Positions 1-8,267 of a DNA stretch of 64,000 nt are shown piece after piece. Numbering within the stretch: position 1 is the stretch's first letter; the number at the start of each line of letters is the position of its first letter. Location of the stretch: assembly GCA_016713365.1 (NCBI GenBank), contig JADJPG010000005.1, forward strand, positions 147,654 to 211,653. Direction: 5' to 3'. Origin of the DNA: Verrucomicrobiota bacterium. GTDB lineage: Bacteria > Verrucomicrobiota > Verrucomicrobiia > Limisphaerales > JADJPG01. Both the position numbers and the translations under genes were made by a program. The notes below the pieces were generated by a model that saw only the letters and a list, made by a program, of their open reading frames with translations, did not search any database and was not told the DNA's origin.

Positions 1-1
1 C

Positions 2-877
2 GACGGTCACGTGCGGGTGGCCGCCGTGGAAGCTCTCGGATCACTGCGCGATCCTCGCAGCGCGGATTCACTGACGCTCTCGTTGAAGGATCAGGATCCG
101 CTGGTCCGCGCCGCGGCTGCCAACGCTCTGGGGGCAATGAACGACAACGGTGGCTTTGATCGGCTGGTGGCATCACTCAAGGATCTGGACTGGAGCGTGC
201 GCAAGGCTTCTGTAGAATCGCTGGGCAAATTGAAGGACGTTCGCGGAGTCGAGGCTTTGACAATCTTGTTGAAGGATCCGGATCACGATGTCCGGGAAGC
301 CGTGGTGGCATCACTGGGGCAGATTCGCCACCGGAGCGCCATTGAGCATCTCGTGGTGACGCTCGCTGATCCGCAATCCTCCGTTCGTCACGCCGCTGCG
401 GGCGTTCTCAAACAACTCGATCCTGAGTGGGAACGTTCCGAAGAGGCGCGATTGGCAGTTCCGGCGCTCAAGTCCGCGATGACGAGCAAGGAATATTGGG
501 TGCGCCAGGCGGCCTCCGACACACTGAGCAAGCTGAGCAACACACCGAAACCCGAGCCGACGCTGAATTCATTTTCGGATCCCATTTATTACAAGCGGGC
601 CGCTGCGTTCCAGGCGTTGGTGCAGGCGCTGGCAGACTGGGATCGGGATCTTCGCCTGGCTGCCGCGGAGGCGCTGGGCCGAATCGCCGATCAACGGGCC
701 TTGGAACCGTTGACCGAAGCGTTGCACGACGTGGATCAATGGGTGCGGGAAAGCGCGGAGAAAGCGTTGTGGCGGCTGGGCTGGGAACCGGCGGCGGATG
801 GCCGTGGACTGGCCCCGGTGGACGGCGAAACCGCATTCATTCGCCGCGAAACACTGGGGATGGCGAAGAGCTATTGA
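2..877 (+). CDS. HEAT-repeat protein, 5' end outside window
   Basis: The reading frame is open to the left edge (codons from base 2), so the N-terminus is missing; the GTG at 11 is internal to a repeat, not a start. Almost the whole visible chain is about eight HEAT/PBS-lyase-like helical repeats of roughly 31 residues, with cores such as VRAAAANALGAM, VRKASVESLGKL, VREAVVASLGQI, VRQAASDTLSKL and LRLAAAEALGRI. Such repeats form protein-binding solenoids; no catalytic motif is visible. It lies 54 bases upstream of the receiver-HDOD gene on the same strand, so it may be a scaffold for that signalling group (inference). Certain as a HEAT protein, unknown in function. Confidence 0.85.
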   Translation, partial: DGHVRVAAVEALGSLRDPRSADSLTLSLKDQDPLVRAAAANALGAMNDNGGFDRLVASLKDLDWSVRKASVESLGKLKDVRGVEALTILLKDPDHDVREAVVASLGQIRHRSAIEHLVVTLADPQSSVRHAAAGVLKQLDPEWERSEEARLAVPALKSAMTSKEYWVRQAASDTLSKLSNTPKPEPTLNSFSDPIYYKRAAAFQALVQALADWDRDLRLAAAEALGRIADQRALEPLTEALHDVDQWVRESAEKALWRLGWEPAADGRGLAPVDGETAFIRRETLGMAKSY

Positions 878-931
878 TGTCGGGCAAAGAAGGGACTTAC
901 GGAGAATGGATTTCTGCCGAAAGGAGTAGGT

Positions 932-2134
932 ATGTCACGGAAGCGCGTGTTGTTTGTCGGTGAGGATCTCGCCCTCTGGGAACAATTGCAGAATCAATCG
1001 GGCGGGTTCTCAGAGAATTGGGACGTCGCATTTGCCAAGTCCGGCCTACAGGCTCTGGCGTCGATGACGCAATCCCCCTGCGACGCCATCGTCGCCGACA
1101 TGCAACTGCCAGGCATGACGGGAGCGCAACTGCTCGACGAGGTGATTCAGCGCAGCCCGAAAACGCTGAGATTCATCCGCGCAAGCATGGCGGACCAGCA
1201 GGCGGCGATGAAATGCGTCGGCACCGCGCACCAGTATCTCGTCAAACCGAGCGATGCACAGACAATCGGCTTTGCCCTGGATCGCGCGTTTTCGCTGGAG
1301 TCATGGCTCCCAAATGACACGGTCCAAAAGCTGATCGCGCAGATGAAGAAGCTGCCGAGCCCGCCGAACCTCTATTTCAAGATCGTCGCCGAACTGCAGT
1401 CGCCCGACGCCTCCATCGAGAACATCGGATCCATGATCGCGCAGGATCCGGTGCTGAGCGCCAAGCTGCTCCAGGTGGTGAATTCGGCCGTTTTCGGGTT
1501 GCAGCTACAGGTCGTCAGCGCTTCCGAGGCCGTGATGTATCTGGGCATGGAAACCACCAAGGCGCTCGTACTCCTGGCGCACACGTTCTCCTACTTTGAC
1601 AAAGTTCGTACGGCGGAATTTTCAGTCGAGAAGCTGTGGAAACACTCTGTCACGACCGGCAAGTTCGCGGAACAAATCGCGCGGGCGGAAGGGGTGGCAC
1701 CGGAAGTCGTCGGACAGGCTTTCACCGGCGGAATGCTGCACGACCTGGGCAAACTACTCCTTGCCGCGAATGTTCCCGAGGGATTCAAGGAAGCCTTGAC
1801 GAAAGCAAAGGAACAAAAGATTCACCTTTGGGACGCGGAGACCGGTGTATTCGGCGCCACGCACGGCGAGTTGGGGGCTTGTCTTCTCGGAATCTGGGGC
1901 CTCCCGATGCCGATCGTTGAAGCCGTCGCGTTGCATCACTTCCCGATTCGTTTTCTCAGCAAACAATTCTGTCCGCTCACCGCCGTCCACGCCGCCAACG
2001 TCATCGAGCATGAGATTCAGGCGGAGTCCAAAGACTCACTCATTGCCGCCGCAGACTCGAACTATCTGACCGAACTGGGGCTGGCTGAACGCATGGATAC
2101 CTGGCGGGATCTCTGCAAGGAAAAGCTGTTGTAG
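932..2134 (+). CDS. response regulator with HDOD output domain
   Basis: A 400-residue two-domain signalling protein. Residues about 5-120 form a receiver domain: acidic pair E11-D12, probable phospho-acceptor D56 in the IVADMQLPG stretch, and the conserved lysine in the YLVKP motif. Residues about 135-335 are an HDOD domain (LPSPPNLYFKIV, DPVLSAKLLQVVNSA, GGMLHDLGK), a catalytically uncertain relative of HD phosphohydrolases used in regulatory proteins. The start is supported by AAGGAG at 921-926, five bases before the ATG. The next gene also carries a receiver, and no histidine kinase is adjacent, so the phosphodonor is unknown. Domain assignment is secure; the regulated process is not visible. 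Confidence 0.92.
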   Translation: MSRKRVLFVGEDLALWEQLQNQSGGFSENWDVAFAKSGLQALASMTQSPCDAIVADMQLPGMTGAQLLDEVIQRSPKTLRFIRASMADQQAAMKCVGTAHQYLVKPSDAQTIGFALDRAFSLESWLPNDTVQKLIAQMKKLPSPPNLYFKIVAELQSPDASIENIGSMIAQDPVLSAKLLQVVNSAVFGLQLQVVSASEAVMYLGMETTKALVLLAHTFSYFDKVRTAEFSVEKLWKHSVTTGKFAEQIARAEGVAPEVVGQAFTGGMLHDLGKLLLAANVPEGFKEALTKAKEQKIHLWDAETGVFGATHGELGACLLGIWGLPMPIVEAVALHHFPIRFLSKQFCPLTAVHAANVIEHEIQAESKDSLIAAADSNYLTELGLAERMDTWRDLCKEKLL

Positions 2135-2198
2135 CCGGGCGTCACGCGCTGGCCCGGGAGCCGCGCGGAACTCGTCGTATTGAGAACTGCTGTCGTAA

Positions 2199-3350
2199 AT
2201 GGCGCAAAAGCGAAAAAAAATCCTGTTCGTCGATGACGACGTCAACCTGCTGGCAATTCTCCAGCAGATCATGGCGAAGTTTTCCGGCAACGCCTGGGAG
2301 GTACTGACCGCGCCGGATGTGAGTCGCGCCTTGGGCAGCCTGCAGGAACACAAGATCGACCTGCTCGTCATCGACATTCACATGCCGCTGGTGGACGGCC
2401 TCCAGTTCCTCAACCTGCTTCAGCGAAAATATCCGAACATCCTCAAGGTAGTCCTCACCGGCGACGCTACAGACCAAAATCGCGCGACTTGTCTGGGCTC
2501 TGGCGCGGAACTTTTCCTCGAAAAGCCACGCGACAGCGGCGGCTGGCAGAGCGTCTACGCAACCCTGCACGAGTTGACGCGGTTTCAACCCGAGGAAGGA
2601 TTTCACGGCGTGCTGCGTCGGGTGGGATTGCAGGACGTGCTCCAGATGGAGTGCCTCGCGCGAAATTCGTCGCTGCTGAAAATTTCTGCCGGCAGCGTAC
2701 AGGGAGCAGTGTTCGTCAAGGACGGCCAGATCATCCATGCGCAATGTGGCAATCGTTCGGGAGAAGATGCGTTCAACTATCTCCTGAGTCTTTCCGGTGG
2801 CGAGTTCGACGTTAAACCCTTCAGCGCTCCACCGACGCAAAGCATCACGGGCTCATGGGAGTTTCTGCTCATGGAAGCGGCGCGAAAGCGCGATGAAGAG
2901 GGAGGAGCCACCGAACCACCCGGAGGAACGGACGAAAGCTTCCCCACTCCACCCGTCATCCACACTTCGGAACGCAACACACCGGCCATCGTTCCCGTCA
3001 TCGAGGCAGCATCTGCCGCCGAAATGGAACTGCCGGCCGCGCCACGGCGATTGCCGGCGATCGCTGATACAGGGCGGCCGAAGGTGGAGGAAATGCTGGT
3101 CTGCTCGCTGCAAGGCGAGGTGTTGCACGAATATCAGTGCACCAACACGAACGGCCGCGTGGGCTTTCTCGAGTTTCTTTCCCAAAAATCCCGGCAACTC
3201 GCACAGGGACTTCCGATCGGGGAATTTGATCGTCTGGAAATTACCGCGTCTGACGGCCGGGTGGTGGCACAGGTCCAGGCGGATCGAGGCTTGTTTGTCC
3301 GGACCAGCAGGGCAAAAGTTGCGGAGCCGGACGGCACGATGCAGCCATGA
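2199..3350 (+). CDS. response regulator with PATAN (DUF4388) and roadblock-like domains
   Basis: 383 residues. N-terminal receiver (about 7-125): acidic cluster D12-D14, probable phospho-acceptor D59 in LLVIDIHMP, conserved lysine in LFLEKP (K109). Residues about 133-230 (GFHGVLRRVGLQDVLQMECL, then GAVFVKDGQIIHA) match the PATAN/DUF4388 domain, which in other bacteria links receivers to surface motility and polarity systems. A low-complexity acidic/proline linker follows, then about 90 C-terminal residues (EEMLVCSLQGEVLHEYQC... FDRLEITASDGRVVAQV) that resemble a roadblock/LC7 fold. The stop overlaps the next start (ATGA at 3347-3350), so translation is coupled to the small downstream protein. 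The roadblock call is by eye and weaker than the other two. Confidence 0.88.
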   Translation: MAQKRKKILFVDDDVNLLAILQQIMAKFSGNAWEVLTAPDVSRALGSLQEHKIDLLVIDIHMPLVDGLQFLNLLQRKYPNILKVVLTGDATDQNRATCLGSGAELFLEKPRDSGGWQSVYATLHELTRFQPEEGFHGVLRRVGLQDVLQMECLARNSSLLKISAGSVQGAVFVKDGQIIHAQCGNRSGEDAFNYLLSLSGGEFDVKPFSAPPTQSITGSWEFLLMEAARKRDEEGGATEPPGGTDESFPTPPVIHTSERNTPAIVPVIEAASAAEMELPAAPRRLPAIADTGRPKVEEMLVCSLQGEVLHEYQCTNTNGRVGFLEFLSQKSRQLAQGLPIGEFDRLEITASDGRVVAQVQADRGLFVRTSRAKVAEPDGTMQP

Positions 3351-3709
3351 AAGAGCAGATCAACCAGTGGTTCGAACAGAGCGCCCCGTTCGAGGGAATC
3401 CTAGCGTGCGGGCTGCGCTTTCCGGATCAATCTTCGATCTCCAAATCGTGGGCGGACGGCTTCGAGGAAAGTTCGATTGAGAATGCGCTCCGTTGCGTGA
3501 GCGACGGATTTCAAGTCGCACAGTTCAATCGAATCGTCCCAACCCGGCTGCGCTGGGTATACTCCGGGGCATTCCTTTATTGCGAACGACGTCAAGACGG
3601 GTCGCTTCTTGGGGTCTTCACCTCCAAAAATTTGGGATCGCTCGATCTCGACGGACTGGAAAGATTCTTCGGCGAGTTTCAAACTGTCGCTCGTGCCGCC
3701 ACGCTGTGA
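3347..3709 (+). CDS. small roadblock/LC7-like protein
   Basis: A 120-residue protein translationally coupled to both neighbours: it starts in the ATGA of the receiver-PATAN gene and its TGA overlaps a GTG start of the next gene. It has no signal peptide or membrane segment. Alternating short hydrophobic stretches (FEGILACGLRFPD, RLRWVYSGAFLYCERR, DGSLLGVFTSKN) and its size suit a roadblock/LC7 fold, in which two copies dimerise and often bind a small Ras-like GTPase such as MglA. No GTPase gene is in the window. The fold call is an inference from length, pattern and the similar C-terminus of the preceding protein. Confidence 0.6.
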   Translation: MKEQINQWFEQSAPFEGILACGLRFPDQSSISKSWADGFEESSIENALRCVSDGFQVAQFNRIVPTRLRWVYSGAFLYCERRQDGSLLGVFTSKNLGSLDLDGLERFFGEFQTVARAATL

Positions 3710-4758
3710 CAGACGCCACACCACAACAGAAAACCACCGTAACTCAAGCGTCCAAACCACCGTTCGGACCCGTCGACATGCACGTCCACATTGTCGGAAA
3801 CGGCAGTGGAGGAACCGGCTGCTGGTTGAAGGTCACCGGTTGGCATCGGCCGCTGGCCGCACTGATGTTGCGGCAAATCGGTTTGCCCGCATCGGCCATG
3901 AAGGGAGACCTTGATCGCCTTTACGTCGATCGACTGTTGGAACTGGTTCGAACGTCCTCCCTCAGTGCAGCCGTCATCCTGGCGCACGATCACGTTTACG
4001 ATTCGGCCGGCAACAAGATGGAGAACGTCGGCTCCTTTTTCGTGCCGAATGACTACGTTCTGGGCTTGGCCAAAACTTACCCCGAATTTCTTCCGGCCGT
4101 CTCGATTCATCCAGCCCGACGCGACGCCATGGAAGAACTCAATCGCTGCATCGCAGGCGGTGCAGTGATGATGAAATGCCTTCCCAACTGTCACAACATC
4201 GACTGTAGCGATCGTCGGTTCACGAAGTTCTGGGAACGAATGGCGGAGGCTCGCGTGCCGCTGCTGGCCCACACCGGAGGTGAGCATACGGTTCCTGTCG
4301 TCAGGAAAGAGTTCTCGAACCCAAAAGTTCTCGAACTGCCGTTACAATGCGGCGTCAACGTCATCGCCGCGCATTGCGCCACCAAAAGCGGATTGCTCGA
4401 TCCAGAATATTTCCACCTCTTCGCCGAAATGACCCGCCAGTATCCAAATCTTTACGGCGACAACAGCGCATTCAATGTTCCCATTCGAGGACGCCACGTC
4501 CGGAAATGCGTAAAAGAACCATTGGTTGACCGAATCCTGCATGGTAGCGACCTTCCGGTGCCTGTTCATGGACATTTCGCGTGGCTCAAGGGCTACGTCG
4601 ATTGGAAAACCTTCCGCCAGTGGGAAACGCATCCAAACATTTTGGAACGAGACTACCAGTTGAAGCTCGCCAGCGGATTCCCCGGAGCCTCCGCGACGAA
4701 AATCTGGAGTTTGCTGCCGCGCAACGCTCAATCAGCCAACGCACGCGTTGGTGGATAA
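3706..4758 (+). CDS. metal-dependent amidohydrolase-family protein
   Basis: About 350 residues, taken from the GTG at 3706 that overlaps the previous stop (GTGA). The longer open frame from 3493 runs antiparallel to good coding sequence in another frame and gives an unconvincing Arg/Ser-rich N-terminus; ATG 3778 is a possible shorter start. The protein has amidohydrolase-2 features: MHVH near the start (H26-x-H28), LLAHTGGEH, VIAAHCATKSG and a late HGSDLP with the expected metal-binding aspartate. This family hydrolyses or decarboxylates small ring compounds; the substrate cannot be read here. It ends the signalling operon and is followed by a hairpin at 4812-4848. Confidence 0.8.
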   Translation: MTDATPQQKTTVTQASKPPFGPVDMHVHIVGNGSGGTGCWLKVTGWHRPLAALMLRQIGLPASAMKGDLDRLYVDRLLELVRTSSLSAAVILAHDHVYDSAGNKMENVGSFFVPNDYVLGLAKTYPEFLPAVSIHPARRDAMEELNRCIAGGAVMMKCLPNCHNIDCSDRRFTKFWERMAEARVPLLAHTGGEHTVPVVRKEFSNPKVLELPLQCGVNVIAAHCATKSGLLDPEYFHLFAEMTRQYPNLYGDNSAFNVPIRGRHVRKCVKEPLVDRILHGSDLPVPVHGHFAWLKGYVDWKTFRQWETHPNILERDYQLKLASGFPGASATKIWSLLPRNAQSANARVGG

Positions 4759-4811
4759 TCCCCAGAAAGCCGACCGTTCCGCGAGTTCGTCACCTTCCGA
4801 CCATAAAAAAA

Positions 4812-4848
4812 CCGGGTCGCTTGGTCAGGGGGTGACGCAGCGACCCGG
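4812..4848 (-). terminator. GC-rich hairpin with A tract, terminator-like
   Basis: A perfect 10-bp stem (CCGGGTCGCT at 4812-4821 pairing with AGCGACCCGG at 4839-4848) with a 17-base loop. The plus-strand side is preceded by an A tract at 4804-4811, so on the minus strand the stem is followed by a U run. No convincing minus-strand gene ends here, so it may work in both directions after the hydrolase gene. Confidence 0.6.
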
Positions 4849-5436
4849 GGAATTTCGAATTTAATACAAACGTAGGATTACGTGGAAAATTCGGCGCCAG
4901 CTGTATTAGACCGATGCCGAAAACGGTTTGGGCTAGAAAGAACAATTCAAGTTGCCCGAAATTCAAGTGCCGTAATCCGCGCCCAATAGACTACCCTCGG
5001 CGAGATCTGTCAAGAATCCGGGCCATGTATTAATTCTCATGCAGTTGATGATTAATTTCGCTGCACTGGACTTCACCGCTGGCAGAGCTGCTCTGTATTA
5101 CTCGCCAGAGATCCCAAGGAACCGGAATCTCCCACGTCCATGTCCGCATGATTCGTCCACGAAGGGTTGGTTCGACGGCATCTTGGGGTAAGGTCGAACT
5201 TCAGGTGCAGAAATATTTTCTCCAATGGGCAGATCCGAGTTTACACGTGAATCGAACTCGATAACCTCGCGGAGCTCCGAGTGCGCCAATGACTGTGGAT
5301 TGTCGCGTTCGACGCCGATGGCGGAATACGCGACAGCGATAGATGTACGGATTGACGAAAGGTTGCTCCGTCCGCAGTCGGCGAAGAAACGTGACCAAAG
5401 CGCCACCAAACCGTCGTTTTTCGAGGGAAAACGGGT

Positions 5437-5445
5437 TGTGAATAA
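5437..5445 (-). promoter_or_regulatory. DnaA box (TTATTCACA)
   Basis: TGTGAATAA on the plus strand, which is TTATTCACA on the minus strand: an exact match to the TTATNCACA consensus. It lies 332 bases before dnaA, just upstream of an AT-rich stretch (GAGTTAATATG). It probably serves DnaA autoregulation or initiation. Confidence 0.55.
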
Positions 5446-5732
5446 CTCGTGAACAAGAGTTAATATGTTGTCCTCGTCAGTTCCAAGCGGTTGGCCTAAA
5501 TAGTCGCCCCGTTAATCGAAGTGCAAAACTCTGCGGTGGATTTGTCGTCTGATTTTCTGGCGGGACCGGAAAGTGTCCTTTTGAAGGGTTTGAATTGCAG
5601 GAAGTTGCGGATAAGAATGAATTGCATCGAGGGCAATGTGGGTTCGATGCAGGTGCGTTTGCGAAGTAGATGCTGGCACCAGTAAGCCGGTTTTCGATTT
5701 CAAAGCTCAATTGAGAGCCAAGAATCGGGGCA

Positions 5733-5741
5733 GGTGAATAA
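5733..5741 (-). promoter_or_regulatory. near-consensus DnaA box (TTATTCACC)
   Basis: GGTGAATAA on the plus strand, one mismatch from TTATNCACA and in the same orientation as the exact box upstream. It is 36 bases before the dnaA ATG, where bound DnaA could block expression. Weak on its own. Confidence 0.35.
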
Positions 5742-5776
5742 ATCCCCTAAAAACGGAATTTTGATTTGGGACAACA

Positions 5777-7162
5777 ATGCAAGAATCTGCTGAAAAACTT
5801 TGGGCTGCGGCGCAGGATTTCCTGCGGGCGATGCTCAGCAACAGTGAAATCTACAACCTGTGGTTCGCACCTCTTCGTGCCAGCGCTTTGGATGGAGACT
5901 CCATCACACTCGACGTCGCCAATGAGTTTTCCGAAGTCTGGCTGAAGGACAATTACCTCGACCTGCTTCGCAATGTCCTCTCCCAAGCTTCGGCCCGCCC
6001 GATGTCGGTCAAGTTTCGGGTAACGAACGCGAGCATCACGCTCAAGCGACCCGCCGAAGTCGTTGTTCAACCCATCGACGACGAAACCAAGCCGGTTGTT
6101 CTGGAGGATCTCGCCCCCGAACGAAACGCGGCCGTCAAAGAACTGCCGTTCAATCCGAAGAACACCTTCGATACATTCGTCGTTGGCAACAACAACACCT
6201 TTGCGCACGCCGCCGCCATCGCCGTCGCACAGCAGCCCGGTAAATCCTACAACCCCCTGTTCCTCTACGGCGGCGTCGGTCTCGGCAAGACCCATTTGCT
6301 CCACGCGATCGGCCAGCACGTCGCCAAGCACAAGAAGGGCGCGCGTGTCACCTACGTCTCGACCGAGAAATTCACCAACGAGTTCATCGACGCGATTCAG
6401 AACAACCAGCTTGTCCGCTTCCGCCGGAAATATCGCCAGAGCGATGTATTCCTGATCGACGACATCCAGTTCCTCGCCGGCAAAGAACGCATTCAGGAAG
6501 AGTTCTTCCACACGTTCAACACCCTTCACGAAGCCCGGAAGCAGATCGTGCTCACCTGTGACCGACCCGCGAGCGAGATCCAGAATCTCGAGCAACGCCT
6601 GGTCTCCCGGTTCGAGTGGGGACTCGTCACCGATCTTCAGCCGCCGGATGTCGAAACCCGCTTGGCCATCCTTCGGAAGAAGGAAAAGTCCATGGGCGTA
6701 GAGCTGCCTGAGGAAATCGTCAACTTCATGGCGCAGCGCATCCGGACCAACATCCGTCGGTTGGAAGGCGCGCTAGTTCGCGTCACCTCCTTCGCTGCAC
6801 TGACCGGCAAGAAGCTCACCATCGAAGTTGTCGAAGGACTCTTGCGCGAGATTCTCCACGAAGAAGGCCGCTTCACCATCAGCATCGACGTCATCCAGAA
6901 GCGCGTCGCTGAACATTTCGATATCCGCCTCGCGGACATGACCAGCAAGCGTCGTCCGGAGAACATCGCGTTCCCGCGCCAGATCGCCATGTATCTCGCG
7001 CGCCAGATGACCGAAAGCTCGCTGAACACCATTGGCGAAGCGTTTGGCGGCCGCGATCACGGCACCGTTCTCCACGCCTGCCGCCTCGTAAAGGACCGCA
7101 TGCAGATTGATGCGCAAGTCCGCCAGGTCGTGAGCTACTTGGAAAAGCAACTCACTCGCTGA
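5777..7162 (+). CDS. dnaA: chromosomal replication initiator protein DnaA
   Basis: 461 residues, the usual size for DnaA, which binds DnaA boxes and opens the replication origin. Four-domain order is visible: N-terminal domain I (EKLWAAAQDFLRAMLSNSEI), a short variable linker, the AAA+ core from FNPKNTFDTFVVGNNN with Walker A GGVGLGKT (165-172) and Walker B FLIDDIQFL (D228-D229), and the C-terminal DNA-binding domain IV ending in the signature GGRDHGTVLHACR. Start at ATG 5777. The usual dnaN/recF partners are absent; an ABC ATPase follows instead, so this is not the classic dnaA-dnaN locus. Confidence 0.98.
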   Translation: MQESAEKLWAAAQDFLRAMLSNSEIYNLWFAPLRASALDGDSITLDVANEFSEVWLKDNYLDLLRNVLSQASARPMSVKFRVTNASITLKRPAEVVVQPIDDETKPVVLEDLAPERNAAVKELPFNPKNTFDTFVVGNNNTFAHAAAIAVAQQPGKSYNPLFLYGGVGLGKTHLLHAIGQHVAKHKKGARVTYVSTEKFTNEFIDAIQNNQLVRFRRKYRQSDVFLIDDIQFLAGKERIQEEFFHTFNTLHEARKQIVLTCDRPASEIQNLEQRLVSRFEWGLVTDLQPPDVETRLAILRKKEKSMGVELPEEIVNFMAQRIRTNIRRLEGALVRVTSFAALTGKKLTIEVVEGLLREILHEEGRFTISIDVIQKRVAEHFDIRLADMTSKRRPENIAFPRQIAMYLARQMTESSLNTIGEAFGGRDHGTVLHACRLVKDRMQIDAQVRQVVSYLEKQLTR

Positions 7163-7283
7163 AAAGATTTGTTGGTGTGCATATGAATCGGGAGCGTCGC
7201 AGTTCGGCGCTCCCGATTTGCTTTTGCGAAATGCGCGCACACCCACACTTTCCAAACCTCCAACTCTCCCTACACTTCCCGCG

Positions 7284-8261
7284 ATGGCAGTGATTCAAGT
7301 TCAAGGTCTGACCAAGACCTTTCGCACCTACAAGAAGGAGCCAGGCATTGCCGGGGCACTGAAAGGATTGTTCTCGCACAAGTACGAGACCACCTACGCC
7401 GTCAAAGATGTCTCCTTTCATGTTGAGGAAGGCGAACTCGTCGGCTTCCTCGGTCCCAACGGCGCTGGAAAAACCACGACGTTGAAGATGCTCTCCGGGC
7501 TGCTCTATCCGTCAGGCGGATCCGCCACCGTGCTCGGCTATACGCCGTGGAAACGCGACGATGGTTATCGCCGGCAGTTTGCCCTGTTGCTCGGTCAGAA
7601 GAACCAGCTCTGGTGGGATCTGCCCGCCCGGGAATCACTCGATCTCAACGCCAAGATTTACGGTATCGACCGCGCAATCTTCGAACGCACCGTCGGCGAG
7701 CTCACCGAAATGCTCGGTGTGAAGGAAAAGCTCAACACCATGGTCCGCGAGCTTTCCCTCGGTGAACGCATGAAGATGGAGCTCATCGCCTCCCTGCTCC
7801 ACCAACCCAAAGTTCTCTTCCTCGACGAGCCCACCATCGGTCTCGACGTCATCTCGCAGAAAATCGTCCGCGAGTTCCTCCGCGACTACAACGCGAAGCG
7901 CAAGACGACCATTCTCCTGACCAGCCACTACATGGCCGACATCCAGGCGCTCTGCCGCCGGGTGATCATCATCGACCACGGGAAAATTTTCTTCGATGGC
8001 CAGCTCGAAGAAGTGATCGATCGTTTCGCCGACTTCAAGATTGTCACCATCCACTGCGACAGCCAGAAACCCATCCCCGCGTTGGAACTCTCGAAGTTTG
8101 GTGAGGTCATCGAGAAAGATCGCGAGATCGTGAAACTCAAGGTGAAACGCGACCGCGTCATCCCGGTTTGCAAGGCGCTGCTCGACGAGCTTCCGGTGAA
8201 CGACATCGACATTCAGGAAGTCCCCATCGATGACGTCATCCGCCAGATTTTCGCCCGCTGA
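7284..8261 (+). CDS. ABC transporter ATP-binding protein (COG4586-like), orphan
   Basis: 325 residues from ATG 7284; the frame extends upstream to 7218, but those residues (Thr/Pro/Leu mix) do not look coding. Walker A GPNGAGKT (57-64), signature LSLGERMK, Walker B VLFLDEPTIGLD and switch histidine LTSHYMAD are all present. The N-terminal insert FRTYKKEPGIAGALKGLFSHKY before the core and the NQLWWDLPARES segment are typical of the COG4586 ATPases that energise ABC-2-type exporters. Those ATPases normally sit beside two six-helix permease genes; here the next gene is polX on the opposite strand, so the permeases must lie elsewhere. Confidence 0.9.
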   Translation: MAVIQVQGLTKTFRTYKKEPGIAGALKGLFSHKYETTYAVKDVSFHVEEGELVGFLGPNGAGKTTTLKMLSGLLYPSGGSATVLGYTPWKRDDGYRRQFALLLGQKNQLWWDLPARESLDLNAKIYGIDRAIFERTVGELTEMLGVKEKLNTMVRELSLGERMKMELIASLLHQPKVLFLDEPTIGLDVISQKIVREFLRDYNAKRKTTILLTSHYMADIQALCRRVIIIDHGKIFFDGQLEEVIDRFADFKIVTIHCDSQKPIPALELSKFGEVIEKDREIVKLKVKRDRVIPVCKALLDELPVNDIDIQEVPIDDVIRQIFAR

Positions 8262-8267
8262 ACAAGC

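Larger units (their letters stand above)
4849..5776. other. AT-richer intergenic region upstream of dnaA, possible origin/control region
   Basis: About 0.9 kb without a convincing gene; the short open frames in it have no recognisable content. It is visibly richer in A and T than the surrounding genes, for example 5031-5065 and 5440-5475. It carries one exact DnaA-box match at 5437-5445 and one single-mismatch match at 5733-5741. Sitting directly before dnaA, it could be a dnaA control region or part of oriC, but two boxes are few for an origin. Confidence 0.4.

Noticed and set aside
3493..3705. Longer N-terminus for the amidohydrolase
   Set aside because: It overlaps the whole small roadblock-like gene and encodes an Arg/Ser-rich sequence without family similarity.
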